Source of the DNA: Oligoflexia bacterium
Lineage (GTDB): Bacteria; Bdellovibrionota; Bacteriovoracia; Bacteriovoracales; Bacteriovoracaceae
NCBI GenBank assembly: GCA_015231325.1
Contig: JADGBS010000012.1
Location: forward strand, 1 to 39,239
Reading direction: 5' to 3'
Length of the DNA: 39,239 bases
The notes beneath the pieces were generated by a model. The model was not told the origin of the DNA. It saw only the letters and a list, made by a program, of their open reading frames with translations, and did not search any database. This document shows, one piece after another, positions 16,695-24,895 of the stretch; within the stretch, counting starts at the first letter, position 1; every line of letters begins with the position of its first letter. A program made the translations under genes and the position numbers.

Positions 16695-17192
16695 TTATCC
16701 TTGTGTGGTTTGCGGTGTGGTTTGCGAAGTGGATGATTTTTCAGCTGCCTCATAATTATGTATAATCTCATTTAACTCCGCATCAGAGTAAATTGGACGG
16801 CCAGCATCGGGTTGCAACAGATGCTGTAGTTGGGAATCAGTATAGGCATAGGGTATCAGTTCACGCTCATGATTTTTTATAACTCTTTTCCATCGTACTA
16901 AGTCTTCACGCAGAAACAGAGGATCTTTTCTTTCTATGATCTGCTTGGTATAATAGTCTCTGCAGTAGTGTGGTCCTTCATAAATTCTACCCAAAGGAAG
17001 TTGATCGTGGAACTGTTGCAGCTTTTTTAATATTTCATTTAATAGTTCTTTATGTTTTTCTATGTTTTCACGATATTCTCCCTCTGAAAATTGAGACAAA
17101 AGTTCAGCTATTTCCATATTGTTGTAATGAGAAAGCAGCCTTTGCACTAAGGCCAGCTTGGCCTTGACGACCTTTCTTGATGTCAGTTTCAC
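16695..17192 (-). CDS. Hypothetical helical protein, 165 aa
   Basis: No family recognised. The reading frame extends to a TTG at 17252, but a GTG at 17190-17192 lies five bases after a full GGAGGA, so that start is chosen. The protein is charged and mainly helical, with no signal peptide or membrane span. Near the C terminus two similar segments, YTDSQLQHLL and YSDAELNEII, look like a short internal duplication, followed by a Ser/Thr/Gln tail (SSTSQTTPQTTQ). It lies between the secreted protease and the inositol-dehydrogenase-like gene on the same strand. Confidence 0.65.
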   Translation of the reverse strand: MKLTSRKVVKAKLALVQRLLSHYNNMEIAELLSQFSEGEYRENIEKHKELLNEILKKLQQFHDQLPLGRIYEGPHYCRDYYTKQIIERKDPLFLREDLVRWKRVIKNHERELIPYAYTDSQLQHLLQPDAGRPIYSDAELNEIIHNYEAAEKSSTSQTTPQTTQG

Positions 17193-17197
17193 TTTGG

Positions 17198-17203
17198 TCC
17201 TCC
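17198..17203 (-). promoter_or_regulatory. GGAGGA ribosome binding site that sets the GTG start at 17192
   Basis: The sequence on the - strand is GGAGGACCAAAGTG. It is the strongest SD match in this stretch and argues against the upstream TTG. Confidence 0.7.
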
Positions 17204-17340
17204 AAAAAAAATTCTTGATTAACGGAGAGAGTTCTAGCGGGGATAGTATCAATAAATAAACAAAATGTCATTGTTTTTATCAGATTAAAATTTTCAATCT
17301 TAATTGTTCTATTATTCATCTAATAAATGATGATAGTGGA

Positions 17341-18885
17341 CTATAAACTACGGATGGCGGTTAATGCAATCAGTGATGCCTTTGTGCGGTGTTGATTGAA
17401 CCACGCTTCACTGATACATGAGTGACCTCCACGACCATGACCTTCCCCCCAGCTATTGGCAATAAGGAAACATAGTCGACCTTGATTTTTTAGTTTGGGG
17501 TTGGTGTTAATCTCATTGTTGTTATTTGGATACAAGATGTAGCCCACTACTAAAACTGTATGTCCATTGGAATGTTCACCAGTGCCTCGCGCCCCTCCAG
17601 TTACTATATATCCCTCACTTTTATAGAAATCCTCGGAGAGTGTAAATGAGGCGACTACCGGGTGATTATTATCTAGTGCTTTGATTAGTTCATCGACAGA
17701 ATCGAAGTATTCATATTCCACAACGCCTGCCACCCCCTTTAAGCAACCGCCATTGAGTGGAATCTGTGTTTCATTGCCATCGCGAGGATTTTCTTGATAG
17801 GGACAATCTTTGGCCAGGGGAATATCAAGGGAAGAATTGCTTTTGCTGAAATCATAACCCGGAACTACTGAAGAACCACGAACATTGCAGGGAGCGTTTC
17901 GACAATCAGGGCGGCTGGCCCAATAAAAATATTGTTCAGACAAATTCAAATTCTTTCCCTGCTGTCGCGCTAAAATTTCTATAGCGCGAATTCCGGCGAA
18001 GACGCTGCAGGTGGGACGATTTTTTTGATCCTTTACGGGAAAATCTAGTGCATGACTAACAATGTGATAACTTGCGCTCTGTTTATTAGTAGGTTGTATG
18101 GTTAGTACCGGCCGTGCTGGTTGTGTTATTGACCGTACAGGTGTTACTGGTTTTTTTGGCACTGTCTTGGTGATGGTTTTTATCTCTTTCCCCTTTTGTG
18201 GTTTTACATCAGGTATGGAAAACTCATTTTGCTTATACATTTCTATATTCTTCAAAAAATCATTACGTGCGGTTGCCCAACGGGCGTAGGTTTGTTGTAT
18301 GTCGCTGCGCCAATTATCTAATGTTTCCCGCGTTTCCTTGGCGGCGCCTTGTTGGAAATTTTTTTCCTGTCCACGCATTTCTTCAACGAACGAGCGGGTG
18401 GAAAAATCTTCTTCTTTTTTTTCCGCATTTGATACGGTTGTGGTCATTGTTGATGATGTTTTTGCTCGTTCAATGTTGGCATTGTTACGTCGTGCCAATA
18501 ATGCTTCACGATTTTTTTTCATTGCTTCTTGAATTCGCAGTTCACCGACGCTGAGGGTTGGTGTTGCCGGCCGCTCGGTTACTATGGCGTCAGCTGGAGC
18601 TGGAGCTGGTGGTGGAATCGTTGCCACGGTGGCGACAGCTTCTTCAGGGAGAGATTGATCAAATATCTTTTTCCAGAGAGAATCAATAATAATTTTTTCT
18701 GAGCTGCTGGAGGGAATAGTTGTACTAGCGACAGCATTTCCGTCTGCAGTTCCGTCGGCAGTTCCATTGGCCATAAAAAACCAAGGATTGTGGTTGTAAC
18801 AACATAGGGATATGGTCAGTAGAAATAAATTATAAAATAATTTCGGTTGTCTTTTAATCAATTGTCTTTTAAAGGTTTTTGGCAT
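17341..18885 (-). CDS. Secreted papain-family (C1) cysteine peptidase
   Basis: A 514-residue protein. The ATG at 18885 follows AAGGAG. Residues about 1-43 form a signal peptide with a basic start. A Pro/Thr/Ser- and charge-rich propeptide-like region runs to about 275 (APAPADA, a KKPVTPV/TQPARPV stretch). The C1 domain follows: KDQKNRPTCSVFAG with the oxyanion Gln and nucleophile Cys293, HSNGHTVLVVGY with His442, and IANSWGEGHG with Asn477. The Gln-Cys-His-Asn order and spacing are those of papain-like enzymes. Several extra Cys pairs (RPDCRNAPC, KDCPY, GGCLKG) suggest disulphides in an exported enzyme. Possible roles are extracellular digestion or processing of surface proteins. It is divergent from the chemoreceptor gene. 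Confidence 0.88.
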   Translation of the reverse strand: MPKTFKRQLIKRQPKLFYNLFLLTISLCCYNHNPWFFMANGTADGTADGNAVASTTIPSSSSEKIIIDSLWKKIFDQSLPEEAVATVATIPPPAPAPADAIVTERPATPTLSVGELRIQEAMKKNREALLARRNNANIERAKTSSTMTTTVSNAEKKEEDFSTRSFVEEMRGQEKNFQQGAAKETRETLDNWRSDIQQTYARWATARNDFLKNIEMYKQNEFSIPDVKPQKGKEIKTITKTVPKKPVTPVRSITQPARPVLTIQPTNKQSASYHIVSHALDFPVKDQKNRPTCSVFAGIRAIEILARQQGKNLNLSEQYFYWASRPDCRNAPCNVRGSSVVPGYDFSKSNSSLDIPLAKDCPYQENPRDGNETQIPLNGGCLKGVAGVVEYEYFDSVDELIKALDNNHPVVASFTLSEDFYKSEGYIVTGGARGTGEHSNGHTVLVVGYILYPNNNNEINTNPKLKNQGRLCFLIANSWGEGHGRGGHSCISEAWFNQHRTKASLIALTAIRSL

Positions 18886-18925
18886 AGCAGGCGCTCCTTT
18901 TATTTTTCAAGTTGAAAGAATAATT

Positions 18926-18934
18926 TGTTATAAT
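18926..18934 (+). promoter_or_regulatory. Extended -10 promoter of the chemoreceptor gene
   Basis: TGTTATAAT is a perfect TGnTATAAT extended -10 element, 51 bases before the ATG at 18986. The -35 position carries only a TTCAAG-like match, which an extended -10 can tolerate. Confidence 0.55.
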
Positions 18935-18985
18935 ACATTTAGCATTGTTAAAATCATATAATAACAACTGAATGCGGGTGAAAAA

Positions 18986-20299
18986 ATGGCCAATTTATTA
19001 TTGAATAATAAACTAAAAAGATATTTTTTGGCAAACATTGATCAAAAAGATGTGGATTCCAAATTGAAGGCCACTACTTTGGTCTATTTTTTTGTTGTAT
19101 TTATAATTTTGTATTTTATTTTTTTTATAGTGTTATCTTTGGCCCTTCCCGAGACGTTCGATGAGCGAATTGTGATGTTGCAAGCAGTGTCGCCAATGTG
19201 TTTTGGAGTGATTTGTTTGTGGTGTATACGTAGTGGAAAATTGGAAGCTGTGTTGAACCTCTCCTTTTTATTTGCGATATTTGTCGGATTTTTTGGTTTT
19301 TTGACTAAGAATACTAGAGAGACGGCACCATTTTTTGCATCTAATATTTACTATATGCTTTCCGTACTAGGAATGATGTCATTGTTCAATAGCAGAAAGC
19401 ACATGTTGTTTATAGGCATGTTTTTCGTAGTAATTACACCAATATATTTCTGGCATATATCTGGTTTTCTGGATCCTTTCATGTACAGAATGGGAGAGTT
19501 GGCCTTAATTGTTGGGGTTTTTAATTTATTATTGTTGTTTGCAGTTACCTATCTCCATTCCTCATTGAGAGAACAATTTTTGGGAAAGACGGAAGAAGAA
19601 TCACGACGTACTCGTGACATCAGTATTCGCATAAATCAGTTGGTAGAAAAGCGTGCTGATGATTTACATGGGGAGAAGGAGAAATTTTCAAAACTTAATA
19701 AAGAAATTCAGTTGGCAGATCAAAGTTTCAATATGGTGATTTTAAAAACCGATGAATATGGTCGAGAAACTCAACAGATAGTGAATAAAATGTTGGATAA
19801 GACGGAAGAAGGTAAGAACATTATGGTGCTGGTGGTGAGTGCCGTTGAAGCAATCGAGTCTGCTAATCAACAACTGAATAATATTATAGAAATTTTTCGA
19901 GGAATTTTTTCTAAAGCAGGCGTTATCAATGAAATAGTTTTTGAAACCAAAATTCTCTCATTTAATGCAGCGATAGAAGCGGCACGTGCTGGCGAGGAAG
20001 GTCGTGGTTTTGCGGTGGTCGCTGAGGAGGTGGGATATTTGGCCAAGAAGAGTGGAGAAGCAGCATTAGAAATTACTAATATGTTAGAGGAGAGTAAAAA
20101 TAAGGTTTTTCAGATTATTGAAAATATTCATAAGCAATCTAAGTCAGCGCAGACCATCAGTACCACTTCCCTAGACAAATTTGGAGAGATTGCCCAAAAT
20201 ATCGCTATACTTTGTGATAAGATAGAGCACCTTCGAACTTCTGCTTTGGAGCAGGAAAATCTAGTTAAAAAACATTTTTCAAAGATGAAAAGTATTTGA
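18986..20299 (+). CDS. Methyl-accepting chemotaxis-type receptor with polytopic membrane domain
   Basis: The N-terminal half (about 25-195) has roughly six hydrophobic segments, with no large periplasmic ligand domain and no recognisable HAMP. The C-terminal half is a long coiled coil with the signalling tip ETKILSFNAAIEAARAGEEGRGFAVVAEEV (around 325-360, split here as ETKILSFNAAIEAARAGE and GRGFAVVAEEV), the universal MCP hairpin that contacts CheA and CheW. Methylation helices look short. Such receptors often sense within or at the membrane (energy state, lipophilic compounds) rather than a soluble ligand. No che genes are in the window. It has an extended -10 promoter and a GGTGA ribosome binding site. 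Confidence 0.9.
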   Translation: MANLLLNNKLKRYFLANIDQKDVDSKLKATTLVYFFVVFIILYFIFFIVLSLALPETFDERIVMLQAVSPMCFGVICLWCIRSGKLEAVLNLSFLFAIFVGFFGFLTKNTRETAPFFASNIYYMLSVLGMMSLFNSRKHMLFIGMFFVVITPIYFWHISGFLDPFMYRMGELALIVGVFNLLLLFAVTYLHSSLREQFLGKTEEESRRTRDISIRINQLVEKRADDLHGEKEKFSKLNKEIQLADQSFNMVILKTDEYGRETQQIVNKMLDKTEEGKNIMVLVVSAVEAIESANQQLNNIIEIFRGIFSKAGVINEIVFETKILSFNAAIEAARAGEEGRGFAVVAEEVGYLAKKSGEAALEITNMLEESKNKVFQIIENIHKQSKSAQTISTTSLDKFGEIAQNIAILCDKIEHLRTSALEQENLVKKHFSKMKSI

Positions 20300-20304
20300 C
20301 GATA

Positions 20305-20394
20305 TATAGTCTTCCACATAATGATTACGGGCAGGAAGACGAGGCGATGAGTTCGAAGTCTGACGAACCCGTAATCATTATGTGGAATACTATA
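20305..20394. terminator. Long inverted repeat between convergent genes
   Basis: The arms at 20305-20331 and 20368-20394 pair over 27 positions with a single mismatch; the 20-bp inner arm starting TTCCACATAATG is perfect. The 36-base loop can form a small inner stem (AGAC/GTCT) around TTCGAA. It sits between the chemoreceptor stop and the stop of the - strand gene, so a bidirectional terminator is likely. It is longer than usual, without a simple T-run, so a mobile hairpin (MITE/REP-like) is an alternative. Confidence 0.55.
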
Positions 20395-20395
20395 A

Positions 20396-20863
20396 CTATT
20401 CAACCACTATACCGATAAAAAGTTCGGTTGTATGTCGATGGGGAAATGAGGAGTTTCCTCTATTGTATAACAAGCTGGCTCCCTGACCTCCCTCCAAACA
20501 CTCACGATAATTACGATCATTAGAAGAATAAGGTTTCCCATGTTCATCGAAACAGGTTACATCAAGAACAGCGTGAGGTTTTATAGCTGATTGTGCCCAT
20601 GGAGGAGAGGTATCCAATTTTGAGAATGTCCGATATTGCCGATCACTGCGGTCACTGCGATCACAGTGATCGCAGTGACCACTGTCTTCATCATTATCAT
20701 TGCTATCATTATTACCTTGTTGACCACTAATTGACCTTTCCCAAGCACCATCGGGAATTTTTAGTGAATCGGTCGATACTTCAGCGGCAAGATTGATCGT
20801 CAAGAGACAAATGTACAGCAAATATCGAAAATTTTTATACTGAAAATTTTTGCGGGTGTTCAT
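20396..20863 (-). CDS. Small exported protein of unknown function, 155 aa
   Basis: The frame is open to a TTG at 20971, but the ATG at 20863 has AGGAG eight bases upstream and begins a signal peptide (basic start, YLLYICLLTINLAAE core), so it is preferred. The mature part has an Asn/Asp-rich stretch and a Cys/His/Asp/Arg segment (HCDHCDRSDRSD) encoded by five 9-bp units, then a C-terminal domain with two more Cys (DVTCFDEHG, YRECLEGG). The HCxHC spacing could bind metal, but it comes from a repeat, so this is weak. No family recognised. Confidence 0.6.
   Translation of the reverse strand: MNTRKNFQYKNFRYLLYICLLTINLAAEVSTDSLKIPDGAWERSISGQQGNNDSNDNDEDSGHCDHCDRSDRSDRQYRTFSKLDTSPPWAQSAIKPHAVLDVTCFDEHGKPYSSNDRNYRECLEGGQGASLLYNRGNSSFPHRHTTELFIGIVVE
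20641..20685. repeat. Five 9-bp units forming a 14-bp stem hairpin within a coding region
   Basis: Units such as GATCACTGC, GGTCACTGC and GATCGCAGT are tandem 9-mers. Within them 20650-20663 and 20667-20680 are perfect inverted copies around CAG. The repeat is translated as Cys/His/Asp/Arg/Ser in the small exported protein. Confidence 0.85.
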
Positions 20864-21048
20864 TTGCAATACTCCTAGTAGTACCTGGTGGCGTGTGGTT
20901 GTATTTTTATTATCGGAGTATTGCGATCGGACTTTACTGAATGTTTTTAGTAAAAAATTGTTATTGTCCAAAAATTTTTATTGATATCATATCATAAGTG
21001 AGGAACTATGGGTTTTTCCTATTTTTACAGATATAGAGAGGAGCGTGT

Positions 21049-21630
21049 ATGTTGGTTGGCCTGCAGGAGAACAGAGAACAGATCGCACAGCGAGTGATAG
21101 GTGCGATCAAAAGTATGATGGAAAATAAAAATATTCGAGTGAGTACTGAGAGCAAACTGCTCAACGATTTGCAAATGGACTCCTTGGCAGCAATCATGTT
21201 AATGAATGACCTGGAGGACGAATTTCGTATCAAGATTGCTGATGGTGAATTTGATTCGTTAAAGACCGTCAGAGATGTAGTCAACTTGGTAAGTAAAAGA
21301 GTTGCAGACACGCCTCAGCAGGCGATTCCCGCCGGTAAAGTGGGCGGCGGATCGGTTTCTAGCGTAGGTGGTGGTACTGCCGCTGTCGGGGTGGGTGCGC
21401 CCGGCGTTACTGGCCAATCATCATCTAAATTGAGCAAATTGAGGAAAAATGTGTTGGATGATTTGGACGATGACGAAAGTTCTAAATCAAAATCTATTAG
21501 TGATGGAGAGGAGGATGTTTTTGAAGACGACACATATGCGCGGAATCGTCCTGACGAAAAGGATGATGAGTTGGATGTAGATGGTGATGATGATTTGGAT
21601 TTTGACGCGGTTGAGCGGAATAATGTCTGA
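21049..21630 (+). CDS. Acyl carrier protein with long acidic C-terminal tail
   Basis: Residues 1-88 are a typical acyl carrier domain: helix I, then LLNDLQMDSLAAIMLMNDLEDEF with Ser45, the phosphopantetheine attachment site, then IADGEFDSLKTVRDVVNLV as helices III-IV. A 4'-phosphopantetheinyl transferase would convert it to the holo form that carries acyl chains as thioesters. Unlike housekeeping AcpP, residues 89-193 form a Gly/Val/Ser-rich linker (to about 125) and a strongly acidic Asp/Glu tail to the end. The ATG follows GAGAGGAG. No synthase, ligase or thioesterase gene is adjacent. It is a candidate carrier for the LuxE/LuxC enzymes or for lipid modification, by inference only. Confidence 0.88.
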   Translation: MLVGLQENREQIAQRVIGAIKSMMENKNIRVSTESKLLNDLQMDSLAAIMLMNDLEDEFRIKIADGEFDSLKTVRDVVNLVSKRVADTPQQAIPAGKVGGGSVSSVGGGTAAVGVGAPGVTGQSSSKLSKLRKNVLDDLDDDESSKSKSISDGEEDVFEDDTYARNRPDEKDDELDVDGDDDLDFDAVERNNV

Positions 21631-21794
21631 TATTGTCAATGCTGTAAAAAATTCCTCATAGGGAAGAGCTTTCCCGTCTCGGTCTCATTCATGATAATTT
21701 TATAGTAATCATATACCGTTATGCTGTTATGAACGAATTATCATCCACTGTTTCCGTCTAAGAGGATTCAGGGAATGGGTATGGGTAGTAAGTA

Positions 21795-22892
21795 ATGAAA
21801 ATTACAATTAAGGATTTAGAGCACTTAGAGTTAAGGTCTTCTCTGCTTTTGGAATTATTTCCTCCGGAATATTCGTCGATTAAAAATTTGCTAGCTAAAT
21901 TGTATGCCGATGGTGGAAACCGTGCCTATCTTGCTTGTTTGTTTAACGCCGCCTGCACAGAAGGTAAATTCACGTTCATTGTAAGTTATCAAAGGATGCT
22001 AGAGTTAATACAGAAGGATGTTAACTTCGTTAATTTCGATACTAATGTTAACAAAGTTAAATTGTTCTCCAATCGGCAATTTTTAGAATTTTTCTTGCAT
22101 GCTCACAGAGGAAATTTTTTACAGGTTTTTGGTATCGACAAATTTAGTAATGAAAAATTAACCGCTGCGCAGTTGGAACGAGATATTTTAGAGCAACAAA
22201 GAGGTGATAAGGTTGTTGCAATGTTGTCCTATCCACCATTGATGAATTTTTTTTGTAAAGTGTTGGGGCGTGAAAATATAATTTATCAACGTAGTTTTTT
22301 CTTTCAATATCTTTCTGCCATGGAAAAATTTGATGGTGTTGATCGGGAAGTTCAGAATATTTATGATACTAGTGGCAATGATGCTAACTCTTCCATATCC
22401 GGTGTGTCAAATATGTCTACTAAAGAAATTGCACGTATGGCCAAAGAGAAGGCCAAGCGCTGGGGTTTATTACCGGTGGTAGAGGTAGGGGGGGGCGTGA
22501 GAGAAGAGCACGTTGTTAGTACTGAGGTGACAGATGTAGATGTAAATGATGTGGAGCATAAACGGCGACTTTGGTTGGGGGCGAAAAGTCGTTATGATAC
22601 ATTGTTAGAGAATGCCAAGAAAGAGGAAGAAATTAGAATTGATAATGATATGGACAATATTTTTGATCCAGAGCAGATACAGAGGGCGGTAGTTGCTGCA
22701 GTGAAAGCGGGACAACAGCACAAATTAGTAGATGAGCTGGAGGTTGATTTTTTACGAGCGAGAGACCGAGCAAAAGACCGAGAAAAAAACCGGATAAAAG
22801 ACCGATCAGCGCTGGGGTCGCCAGCAGCGCCGCCAGCAGTGCCACCATCAGTGCCGGTACCTAGCAACAGTGCGGATTATGCTGTTCCATGA
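21795..22892 (+). CDS. Hypothetical protein, 365 aa, repeat-containing C terminus
   Basis: No family recognised. The first 190 residues are helical and hydrophobic/aromatic without membrane spans (IKDLEHLELRSSLLLELFPPEY start). From about 210 the protein is highly charged and probably coiled (TKEIARMAKEKAKRWGLLP), with a basic/acidic repeat RDRAKDREKNRIKDR from a 12-bp tandem repeat, and ends in an Ala/Pro/Val tail. The last 45 bp overlap the end of the convergent gene. It follows the ACP gene by 164 bp and might share its transcript. Confidence 0.65.
   Translation: MKITIKDLEHLELRSSLLLELFPPEYSSIKNLLAKLYADGGNRAYLACLFNAACTEGKFTFIVSYQRMLELIQKDVNFVNFDTNVNKVKLFSNRQFLEFFLHAHRGNFLQVFGIDKFSNEKLTAAQLERDILEQQRGDKVVAMLSYPPLMNFFCKVLGRENIIYQRSFFFQYLSAMEKFDGVDREVQNIYDTSGNDANSSISGVSNMSTKEIARMAKEKAKRWGLLPVVEVGGGVREEHVVSTEVTDVDVNDVEHKRRLWLGAKSRYDTLLENAKKEEEIRIDNDMDNIFDPEQIQRAVVAAVKAGQQHKLVDELEVDFLRARDRAKDREKNRIKDRSALGSPAAPPAVPPSVPVPSNSADYAVP
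22764..22811 (+). repeat. Four degenerate 12-bp tandem units (Arg/Asp/Lys tract)
   Basis: GACCGAGCAAAA, GACCGAGAAAAA, AACCGGATAAAA and GACCGATCAGCG are tandem 12-mers in frame, encoding a charged helical stretch. Confidence 0.8.
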
Positions 22893-23726
22893 ATCATCAA
22901 TCCTTTTAAACACGCCCATGTGTTTTTTGTAAACCGGAAGTCTCTCTTTTGAGACGCGTTGATAAAAATCATTCCATGTAAAATTCAGTGATTCTATTTT
23001 ATTTTGCAGTAGTAGATAGTTGTTGTCTGGTAAAATATGCTTAATAATAACTCGAAAAAATTCATTCCATATCAAGTGGTATTGTTCCCGTATATTATAA
23101 GGGATAGCACTAATCAGCGTTATTTCGGTGAGAATTTCTATATTATGAATCTCTTGAATTACCTCTTGTTTGAACGCTTTTGATGGCAGTTGGTCTTTTT
23201 CTGTGGACAGCAACTGCAGTAGTGTTAGCACTTTGCTGGACATTTCATCCAGTGAGGGAGTGATTTTTACACAAATTTCACTTTGATAAAAATAGTAATT
23301 TGCCTGAGTGGTGGAGTTAGGCGTGACGATGTTGTTGGTGATATCGGTGAGTTTTCCCCAACTGTAGTCTCTGTTGATTTTCAGTAATAATAGATAGGTC
23401 TGGAACAATATGGCGGTGATTTCTTCATGATCAATGGAGTACAAAGCGGCCTTTTTCAGTGTTTCGATTTGTAAAGACAGGTCAATCAGTAGTTGATTGT
23501 TGGGATCAAACTCTTTCCAACTGGAAAGTCCTTCTTTTTTTATATTTTGTAGTAAATCTTTTACGGATATTGTCCAAGTATCCTTGCTGATTTCGATCCG
23601 ATTTAAAGAAAAATTTGGCAAAACCAAATTGTTGGCAGTGGTAGCAAAAACGTTCGTGATTCGTATATTCAATGACATGAATAGTATTACCGCTGCTGCT
23701 ATTTTGACTACGCTTATCTTTATCAT
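22848..23726 (-). CDS. Exported protein of unknown function, about 292 aa
   Basis: Two starts are possible. The ATG at 23726 has GGAG eight bases upstream and begins directly with a signal peptide (KISVVKIAAAVILFMSLNI, cut near VFA), so it is preferred over the ATG at 23765. The mature protein is helical, without Cys pairs or known motifs, and rich in Leu, Ile and Glu. It may be an extracytoplasmic helical bundle. Its 3' end overlaps the convergent gene by 45 bp. Confidence 0.6.
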   Translation of the reverse strand: MIKISVVKIAAAVILFMSLNIRITNVFATTANNLVLPNFSLNRIEISKDTWTISVKDLLQNIKKEGLSSWKEFDPNNQLLIDLSLQIETLKKAALYSIDHEEITAILFQTYLLLLKINRDYSWGKLTDITNNIVTPNSTTQANYYFYQSEICVKITPSLDEMSSKVLTLLQLLSTEKDQLPSKAFKQEVIQEIHNIEILTEITLISAIPYNIREQYHLIWNEFFRVIIKHILPDNNYLLLQNKIESLNFTWNDFYQRVSKERLPVYKKHMGVFKRIDDSWNSIIRTVARYRH

Positions 23727-24026
23727 AATGTCGACTCCGTCCTGGACGTTTGATAATTGAAACATTTTTTAGATAACATTTCCATTATAGATTCATAAAG
23801 GGATCGAAAAAATAGATTAATGCAAAGTAAAAATAGATGGAAGGGAAAAGTAATGAACTATTCTGGAAATATTTGCTGCGCGAATGAAAAAATATAGTAA
23901 CTGCGTGGTTAGTATTATAAATTGCATTGTCAAATCAAATACGTTAGTGTCTTAGTTAGTACAGCAGGGCAGTAATAACCTGGGGGTTTAACGTACTTGG
24001 CCGCTTCAGGGTAATAAAGATTATAT
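23727..24026. other. Intergenic region before the pilin-like operon
   Basis: 300 bases of AT-rich sequence between divergent genes. It must hold the promoter of the pilin-like genes, but I see no convincing -35/-10 pair. A 25-codon ORF starting at 23820 has no support. Confidence 0.4.
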
Positions 24027-24887
24027 ATGAGTTTTAATCTGGGCAATGTTTTGAAAAAGTTGTTGAATTATTCCTGTTTTTCTTTATCTTGTCGTGGAAC
24101 GAGTTTAATTGAAACTATGATAGCAGTAATAATGTTGTCTGGCATAACGGTAGGCGCTATTCAGTTGTCTAAAACCAATCTCAATGTGAGAAAAAATATC
24201 AGTTTTAAAAACGATTGGTATAATCAGGTTAGAACTGTCACGTATATTACTAAAAATATTTTTTTATGTAATTTGTGCTTTCAGGGGCAACCAACCGTTA
24301 AAAATTACACTCAACTTCCCTCCACTGGTAGTCCGCTAATTGTGGCGACACCAGTATCGACGCCCACGCCCATGCCGACGTCTACGCCAACGTCTACGCC
24401 GACACCAATACCAGTATCAACAAAGTTAAGTGGCGCAATTACAAGCATTACAACAGCAGAATCATCTGCTATAAATATGGCGGTTTCTGATAACAGTGGA
24501 AACTATATGCAAACGCTTTCCTTGAAAATTAAATATGCATACTCTTTAACGAACACTGCTACATACGATCTTAATTATGCATTTAACTTTGCTGTTTATG
24601 TTAAACCAGGGCCAACACCAATAATAGCTTATTGCGCTGGTGATAATAGCACGGTTTATCAAAAAGATCTTTGCGCGTTCTCTGGTGGTACTTATGATGC
24701 TTCTGCAACCTACTGCAAATATGCGATTATTACGACACCTGCACCTACGCCTACAGTAGCGATTGAAGGTGTTTTGACAAATGTAGTTTCTGCGGTAGAT
24801 ATGAATAACGTAAATACGCCTGTAGCAGAAGAGCATCGTGTTGCACAAGCGTACTACCAACTAATGCAGGCGGTGGGGACTCCATAA
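24027..24887 (+). CDS. Type IV pilin-like / pseudopilin protein 1
   Basis: A 286-residue prepilin. A 24-residue leader ends CRG and is followed by TSLIETMIAVIMLSGITVGA, so cleavage by prepilin peptidase after Gly24 gives Thr+1 and Glu+5, the canonical class III signal with an N-terminal helix. A Thr/Pro/Ser linker (about 109-131) comes from 12-bp repeats. The C-terminal domain has CAGD..., LCAFSGGTY and YCKYA, a three-Cys motif shared with the next two proteins. It is the first gene of a three-gene pilin-like set, 8 bp before the second. Probable role: minor pilin or pseudopilin of a pilus or type II secretion-like machine, anchored in the inner membrane before assembly. Confidence 0.82.
   Translation: MSFNLGNVLKKLLNYSCFSLSCRGTSLIETMIAVIMLSGITVGAIQLSKTNLNVRKNISFKNDWYNQVRTVTYITKNIFLCNLCFQGQPTVKNYTQLPSTGSPLIVATPVSTPTPMPTSTPTSTPTPIPVSTKLSGAITSITTAESSAINMAVSDNSGNYMQTLSLKIKYAYSLTNTATYDLNYAFNFAVYVKPGPTPIIAYCAGDNSTVYQKDLCAFSGGTYDASATYCKYAIITTPAPTPTVAIEGVLTNVVSAVDMNNVNTPVAEEHRVAQAYYQLMQAVGTP
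24378..24401 (+). repeat. Two 12-bp units within a Thr-Pro tract of pilin 1
   Basis: ACGTCTACGCCA and ACGTCTACGCCG are adjacent, inside a longer degenerate ACGCC-rich stretch that encodes Thr/Pro/Ser. Confidence 0.7.
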
Positions 24888-24895
24888 ATTTGTAT

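Noticed and set aside
20305..20394. An integron attC site
   Set aside because: The arms are nearly perfect and lack the unpaired bases and the GTTRRRY/RYYYAAC ends expected of attC; no integrase is nearby.
22592..22867. Small - strand Ala/Ser-rich proteins opposite the 365-aa gene
   Set aside because: Low-complexity shadows of the repeat-rich C terminus with no ribosome binding site; the + strand frame is continuous with a full-length protein.
23820..23897. A 25-codon ORF before the pilin-like genes
   Set aside because: No ribosome binding site of quality, no recognisable features and no coding signal.
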